Source of the DNA: Bacteroidota bacterium
GTDB lineage: Bacteria > Bacteroidota > Bacteroidia > UBA7662
Assembly (NCBI GenBank): GCA_016868875.1
Contig: VGFN01000031.1
Location: 1-11,675 of the forward strand
DNA length: 11,675 nt
Direction: 5' to 3'
The notes beneath the pieces were generated by a model. It ran no database searches, was not told the DNA's origin, and was given only the letters and a program-made list of their open reading frames with translations. Below, in pieces: positions 7,676-11,675 of the stretch. A program made the translations under genes and the position numbers. Within the stretch, counting starts at the first letter, position 1. Every line of letters begins with the position of its first letter.

Positions 7676-9061
7676 TCAGGATTCCAAAGAGGAATGATCG
7701 TCGCTTAGCAAAATAAGTTTGGGATCTGGCAAACCGTACCCTTGCAGTCGATCCACGAAGGCTTTCACTTCGGCGAAGGAAATGATCTTGTCGCTAAAGT
7801 AAATTTTGGCCTTTTCTTTCTGTGCCTCGCTGGCTCCCAGTTGATTCAAAATATTCAGAAGATGCATCTTCATATGCCCTTTCTGAATCCCCGAGGTGAC
7901 CAACGATTTCAAGGCCGAAAAATTTTGAGCCAAACCTACCGCTGCGGTGATTTGCATTAAATCGCGGGCCCCAGGGTTCCCTAACAATTCATGCGAGAAT
8001 TTGACCATGGGGTGCAGGCCGGTGAGGCCACCTACCGTGCCCAAAGCCAGGGGAATTTCGATCCAGAAACGAAAAACTCCGTTTTCAACGGAGGCGTGGG
8101 TTAAGGAGCGGTAGGTTCCGTCTTTGGCTGCATAAGCATGGGCACAGGCTTCTACGGCCCGAAAATCATTCCCCGTCGCCAAGACCACCGAATCAATCCC
8201 GTTCATGATCCCCTTGTTATGCGTAACGGCGCGGTAGGGCTCCAAATGGGCAATCCTTACGGCACGCAGAAATTTGGAGGCAAATTCTTCGGGCGCAAGT
8301 TCAGGCACATCGTTGAGTTCTTCAACGGCGCATGAAACTTCGCAACGCACCAAACATTCCGGAGTATAATTGCTCAAGATGCACATCAAAATCTGAATGC
8401 GCTTCTGCTCCGAGGTCAGCTCGGGCGAAGATTCAATCCTTCGGGACAAAATTTTGGAGGATTGTTCCAACAAGGTATTGATGAAATTAGCCCCCATGGC
8501 GTCCGCTGTTTCAAAACGGAAATCCAATTGAAAATAACCTGGCTCGTCATGGGTTTTGTCCACCAATGCAATGGACTGTATTCCTCCCCCTCTTTGCCTC
8601 ATGTTGGCGGTGAAACTTGCAGTCTCCTCAAGAATTTGTTGACGCAATCCTGGTAGTTCAGCCCTGAGCCAATCGGATGGCCCTTCCCAAAGGAAATGTA
8701 CCTGACCTACCTTGGTCGTCGAAAGAACCTCCGCTTTGAAACCCCCGCGTTGGGCCCAGAATGCAGCGCTCTTGGAGGCTGCCGCAACCACCGAGCTTTC
8801 TTCGATGACCATGGGTATGGCGTAGGGGCGTTCGTTGATCAAGAAATTCGGAGCAAGCCCGTAGGGCATGTAGAAATTGGTGAGGGTGTTCTCAATAAAC
8901 TCATCGTGGACTTTCTGCACCGCGGAATCGAGGTGCCAATAGCCCGAGAGGACCTTGTATGCTTGTTCAGGCTCCGCAAAAAAGCGGCTGCAGAGCCATT
9001 CAATTTTGGCTTCTTTGGACAGTTTCGAAAAACCGGAGACAGGCTGAGGGTTGTTTTTCAT
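7676..9061 (-). CDS. Hydroxymethylglutaryl-CoA reductase (class II type)
   Basis: Reduces HMG-CoA to mevalonate with NAD(P)H, the committed step of the mevalonate pathway; soluble, with no membrane segment. The 461-aa protein has FIENTLTNFYMPYGLAPNF from about residue 55, VIEESSVVAAAS with the catalytic Glu (87 or 88), DAMGANFIN at 187-195, NKGIMNGI with catalytic Lys283, TGND with Asp299, and GIQKGHMKMH with catalytic His396. The Lys-Asp spacing of 16 equals that of the Pseudomonas mevalonii enzyme, which marks the class II form. Class II enzymes are often annotated as degradative, but the downstream kinases and decarboxylase argue for a biosynthetic role. It is the first gene of the minus-strand block. 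A TATCTTTG box ends only 10 bases before the ATG at 9061, so the transcript may have a very short leader. The polar start MKNNPQPVSGFSKLS leads directly into family homology, supporting this start. Confidence 0.96.
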   Translation of the reverse strand: MKNNPQPVSGFSKLSKEAKIEWLCSRFFAEPEQAYKVLSGYWHLDSAVQKVHDEFIENTLTNFYMPYGLAPNFLINERPYAIPMVIEESSVVAAASKSAAFWAQRGGFKAEVLSTTKVGQVHFLWEGPSDWLRAELPGLRQQILEETASFTANMRQRGGGIQSIALVDKTHDEPGYFQLDFRFETADAMGANFINTLLEQSSKILSRRIESSPELTSEQKRIQILMCILSNYTPECLVRCEVSCAVEELNDVPELAPEEFASKFLRAVRIAHLEPYRAVTHNKGIMNGIDSVVLATGNDFRAVEACAHAYAAKDGTYRSLTHASVENGVFRFWIEIPLALGTVGGLTGLHPMVKFSHELLGNPGARDLMQITAAVGLAQNFSALKSLVTSGIQKGHMKMHLLNILNQLGASEAQKEKAKIYFSDKIISFAEVKAFVDRLQGYGLPDPKLILLSDDHSSLES

Positions 9062-9071
9062 ACAATGGGCT

Positions 9072-9079
9072 CAAAGATA
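9072..9079 (-). promoter_or_regulatory. Candidate -7 box for HMG-CoA reductase block
   Basis: The minus strand reads TATCTTTG, a perfect match to the Bacteroidota -7 consensus TAnnTTTG, 10 bases upstream of the reductase ATG. No good TTTG -33 box is seen at the usual spacing; only a TT within GGTTCC lies there. If real, the transcript would start within a few bases of the start codon. Confidence 0.35.
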
Positions 9080-9150
9080 ATTTATTAACTGAAATCGGAA
9101 CCTTTTGTTTCATTCCTTCGTCTCGAGCAAGGAACTTGCTGAATTCACGA

Positions 9151-9158
9151 TAATTTTG
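9151..9158 (+). promoter_or_regulatory. Candidate -7 box for thiamine pyrophosphokinase operon
   Basis: TAATTTTG is a perfect TAnnTTTG match on the plus strand, leaving a leader of roughly 85-90 bases before the ATG at 9252. No clear TTTG -33 box is found at the expected distance. A small 6-bp inverted repeat (AGCAAG / CTTGCT, 9125-9139) sits just upstream and overlaps the -33 area. Confidence 0.3.
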
Positions 9159-9234
9159 AAGGACCTCTATCGATGATCCAACCTCTACCCGCCCACCTCG
9201 TTAAACCTCCCAAGCCATCAGGAGTTATTATCCC

Positions 9235-9255
9235 ATGAATTTCTGCACACCATGA
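9235..9255 (+). CDS. Possible six-codon leader ORF
   Basis: An ATG at 9235 encodes MNFCTP and stops at TGA 9253-9255, which overlaps the thiamine pyrophosphokinase ATG (9252) as ATGA. AGGAG at 9220-9224 sits 10 bases before this small ORF but 27 bases before the kinase start, so the only good ribosome binding site serves the mini-ORF. It could deliver ribosomes to the kinase start by coupled reinitiation. It may also be chance, since the ORF is tiny. Confidence 0.22.
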   Translation: MNFCTP

Positions 9256-9986
9256 GCCACCACGTTGTTGTACGGGATGATCAGGAGCCCGCGTTGATCT
9301 TCGCGAACGGGCTGTCCTGCAGCAGGGAATTGGTGGGACAGTTGTTGGAATGGAGCCCCAAAGTCATCGCGCTGGACGGCGCTTTCGATCGCCTGGCGGA
9401 TTGGGGGATCAAGGTGGATGTGGTCCTTGGCGATATGGATAGTTTGAATCAAGGGGCCCTTGGGACCATGCTTGATGCCCCAGGCTCTTCCGATACCGAA
9501 CGTCAAGAACGCGCCCAGGCCTATGTTGGCCAAAGGCAAGACGGGGTCCTCTGCGTCCATACCCCTGATCAGGAGGCCACGGATCTCGAGAAAGCCTTGC
9601 GATGGGCGTACGATCAAGGTCATCGTGCGGCCCATGTTCTTTGGGCCAACGGTCAAGACGCAGACCATTTCATAGGGAATCTGCATGCCTTGGCTGCTGT
9701 GCCCAAGGATTTTGCGGTCACCATGATCCAAGATCAATCGCGAATCTTCCGCTTACCGAATCAGTTCAGCAAGGGATACGCCGCAGGGACGCGCCTCTCT
9801 CTGTGGCCCTTTCCCACAGCCTACGGGGTACGGACCGAAAACCTGGTTTATGCGTTGCATCGTGAGGATCTTCACCTTGGCAAACGCGTAGGGATCAGAA
9901 ACCAGGTGGATCGCACGGCCATCGTGCGCATTGATCACCAAGAAGGCTGCCTCATGTTACAAGAACCCCTTTCAACCCCTTTATGA
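9252..9986 (+). CDS. Thiamine pyrophosphokinase
   Basis: Transfers pyrophosphate from ATP to thiamine, making the cofactor thiamine diphosphate; cytoplasmic. The 244-aa protein shows the family pattern: LDGAFDRLADWGIKVDVVLGDMDSL, with Asp61 and Asp63 in GDMDS (60-64), then DQEATDLEKAL from 106 (usual form DQxxTDxxKAL), then NGQDADHFIGN at 133-143, which stands where many relatives have GGRxDHxxxN. The Asp-His pair (138-139) and Asn143 are kept, but Gly-Arg are replaced by Gln-Asp. A C-terminal substrate-binding domain follows from about 165. It is slightly longer than the usual 200-220 aa. I see no thiamine diphosphate riboswitch upstream. Its TGA overlaps the next gene's ATG as ATGA. The start at 9252 has no close ribosome binding site of its own. 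Family confident; exact activity fairly likely. Confidence 0.83.
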   Translation: MSHHVVVRDDQEPALIFANGLSCSRELVGQLLEWSPKVIALDGAFDRLADWGIKVDVVLGDMDSLNQGALGTMLDAPGSSDTERQERAQAYVGQRQDGVLCVHTPDQEATDLEKALRWAYDQGHRAAHVLWANGQDADHFIGNLHALAAVPKDFAVTMIQDQSRIFRLPNQFSKGYAAGTRLSLWPFPTAYGVRTENLVYALHREDLHLGKRVGIRNQVDRTAIVRIDHQEGCLMLQEPLSTPL

Positions 9987-11623
9987 TGAAACAGTTTGTT
10001 ACGAAAATTCATAGACGATATTGCATAGGTTTAGCGTGGACCATCTTGGCAGGATTTTTCATTGCCGGAGAAGTCTTGGCACAGACCCAACACAGCGCAA
10101 CCTGGACCGATGGCGTGGCCTGTATCGTGTATTCCCATTGCACACCCTGCCATAACAACCAAGGCATAGGCCCTTTTCCATTGACGACCTACAACGAGGT
10201 TTATGCCAACCGCTACTCCATCGCCGCTTCGGTGCAGGCCCGCTCCATGCCGCCTTTTCCAGCGGATCAGGTGCGTCAGCGATATGCCCATGCTAATACC
10301 TTGGAGCCCCACGAAATCAACGAAATCGTGGACTGGGTCAACAATTTTGCTCCGTTGGGTAATCCCGCTCAGGCACCCACCCCGCCGGTTTACAGCAGCG
10401 CATTTCAGATACCGAACCCTGATACGATTTACAAAATACCCAATTTTACGGTTAATACCACCACCGATTTGTACCGGGTTTTTGTGTTGCCTATGGGCAA
10501 TAACGTTTCTCGTAACATTACAGGGATCGAAGTGGTTCCCGGGAATCGTGAAATTGTGCATCATGTGTTGGTTTTTCAGGACACCTCCGGAATTCCTATG
10601 CAAAGGGACCTGGCCGATCCTTTGCCGGGCTACACGGCCTTTGGAGGAACGGGTTCCAATTCATCCAAAATGATCACGGGTTATGTGCCTGGCCAGGGCT
10701 CCCTTCTGTATCCTGCGGGTTTTGGCGAATCGGTTTTACCCAACAGCTACCTCTGTATCCAAGTTCATTACCCCGGAGGCATCAGCGGTCAAACCGATAG
10801 CACTTCTGTGCGGATCAAATACGGGCCCAACACGGGACTACGCACCATGCTGACGCTACCCATTTTGAATCACGGCCCCGCCCTTATCAACGGCCCCTTG
10901 AGCATACCGGCCAATACCGTACGGACCTTCCGATCGGAGTACACCCTGCCGGTTGGCGTGACCTTGTTGGGCCTGCTACCTCACATGCACTTGGTGGGCC
11001 AATCCATGCAGGTCTATGCCCTCAAACCGGGCGGGGACACTGTGCATTTGGTGAATATCCCGGAGTGGGACTTTCATTGGCAGATGTATTACCGCTTCCA
11101 AAAGCCGATTTACCTCCCACCGGGCACCAAAGGCGTGGCGATCGCGACCTACAACAATACCACGTCCAATCCCAACAACCCCAACAATCCTCCGCAGACG
11201 ATTTCTTTGGGGGAAGGGACAGGCGATGAAATGATGTTGGTTTACTTCAACTTTACCACCCAGGCCGCTTCCCCTTTGGATACCAACTTGGTGATTGATA
11301 CGGCATCGCATTGGCGACACGATTCCTTGTCCTGCGCTTTGGTTGCGGGCCAAGAGCCGGTATTGCCGGAATGGGCCGAGCAATCGGGTTGGCATTATGA
11401 CTTTTTTAGCCAAACACTTACCGTAAAAGGACCTGCCCAGGGCGGCTTCGGCTATGCCCTAAGGGATTTGCAGGGGAAGTTGCTATGGAGCGGACGGGCT
11501 CCTGTCGGGCAAGCAATAGTCCAACACAGCGTTTCGTTGCCCGCCCCTAGTGTTTGGATCGGGAGCATCAGCGATTCTCAAGGGCGGAGTTATTACCGCA
11601 AATGGTCCAGTACGTGGCGGTAG
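9983..11623 (+). CDS. Secreted cytochrome c / PHM-like copper monooxygenase with T9SS-like tail
   Basis: The 546-aa exported protein has three parts. A Sec signal peptide covers about 1-33 (basic start, hydrophobic 15-29, cleavage after VLA). A c-type heme motif CTPCH is at 53-57, with a likely axial Met89 in RSMPPFP. The core resembles peptidylglycine alpha-hydroxylating / dopamine beta-monooxygenases and keeps all six copper ligands: His193 and His194 (VHHVLVF) and His262 (VHYPGG) for the first copper, His334 and His336 (LPHMHLVG) and Met417 (GDEMM) for the second. The last 75 or so residues (YALRDLQGKLLWSG to the end) look like a T9SS type A sorting domain. An Asn-Pro-rich loop lies near residues 396-404. 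It probably hydroxylates an unknown substrate at the cell surface, with the heme domain possibly feeding electrons. The ATG overlaps the preceding stop; ATG 9986 is an alternative start. Domain calls are strong; substrate unknown. Confidence 0.82.
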   Translation: MMKQFVTKIHRRYCIGLAWTILAGFFIAGEVLAQTQHSATWTDGVACIVYSHCTPCHNNQGIGPFPLTTYNEVYANRYSIAASVQARSMPPFPADQVRQRYAHANTLEPHEINEIVDWVNNFAPLGNPAQAPTPPVYSSAFQIPNPDTIYKIPNFTVNTTTDLYRVFVLPMGNNVSRNITGIEVVPGNREIVHHVLVFQDTSGIPMQRDLADPLPGYTAFGGTGSNSSKMITGYVPGQGSLLYPAGFGESVLPNSYLCIQVHYPGGISGQTDSTSVRIKYGPNTGLRTMLTLPILNHGPALINGPLSIPANTVRTFRSEYTLPVGVTLLGLLPHMHLVGQSMQVYALKPGGDTVHLVNIPEWDFHWQMYYRFQKPIYLPPGTKGVAIATYNNTTSNPNNPNNPPQTISLGEGTGDEMMLVYFNFTTQAASPLDTNLVIDTASHWRHDSLSCALVAGQEPVLPEWAEQSGWHYDFFSQTLTVKGPAQGGFGYALRDLQGKLLWSGRAPVGQAIVQHSVSLPAPSVWIGSISDSQGRSYYRKWSSTWR

Positions 11624-11675
11624 AAAACAAGCCCTCTTCGCTTCGCTACGTATTGTATTATGCAGGTCCATGTCC

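Noticed and set aside
9159..9251. Thiamine diphosphate riboswitch upstream of thiamine pyrophosphokinase
   Set aside because: I looked for the conserved CTGAGA and related core stretches of the thi-box and found none in the leader.
9228..9737. 169-aa open frame antisense to thiamine pyrophosphokinase
   Set aside because: No recognisable motif; the plus-strand frame has the family motifs in order.
11160..11200. Asn-Pro-rich repeat in the monooxygenase (SNPNNPNNPP)
   Set aside because: Only two short units; best read as a low-complexity surface loop between copper-ligand strands, not a true repeat feature.
11483..11671. 62-aa minus-strand open frame at the right edge
   Set aside because: It mostly overlaps the 3' end of the monooxygenase gene in antisense and shows no recognisable feature. 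The remaining 52 bases after 11623 hold no clear terminator or gene.

Overview
The window looks like chromosomal DNA of a member of the Bacteroidota. The evidence is a complete cluster of Bacteroidota-style mevalonate-pathway genes (including the 'GYDIA' GHMP kinase seen in that phylum), a secreted protein whose C-terminus resembles a type IX secretion (T9SS) sorting domain, and TAnnTTTG -7 promoter boxes with few strong Shine-Dalgarno sites. Coding GC looks moderate to high for the phylum, so a Saprospiria-like or deep flavobacterial lineage is plausible, but the exact group cannot be fixed from this sequence. All the genes appear intact. I see no tRNA, rRNA, CRISPR array, insertion sequence or integrase.

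Layout. Positions 1-147 are an AT-rich leader with a hairpin. Positions 148-3501 (+) encode Mfd, the transcription-repair coupling factor. It converges on a minus-strand block that reads, in transcription order from right to left: HMG-CoA reductase (9061-7676), GYDIA-type GHMP kinase (7639-6581), an AT-rich spacer of about 100 bp, diphosphomevalonate decarboxylase (6480-5374), mevalonate kinase (5377-4433) and a UbiA-type prenyltransferase (4467-3538). A divergent intergenic region of about 190 bp (9062-9251) separates this block from two plus-strand genes: thiamine pyrophosphokinase (9252-9986) and a translationally coupled secreted protein (9983-11623). That protein joins a c-type cytochrome motif, a PHM-like copper monooxygenase core and a T9SS-like tail.

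How it works together. HMG-CoA reductase makes mevalonate, mevalonate kinase makes 5-phosphomevalonate, and the decarboxylase converts 5-diphosphomevalonate to isopentenyl diphosphate. No canonical phosphomevalonate kinase is present. The GYDIA GHMP kinase, placed between reductase and decarboxylase, is the obvious candidate for that step. The UbiA enzyme at the 3' end would use the resulting polyprenyl diphosphate. The other point of interest is the cytochrome/copper-monooxygenase fusion, which keeps all six expected copper ligands and is coupled by an ATGA overlap to an unrelated cofactor-biosynthesis gene.
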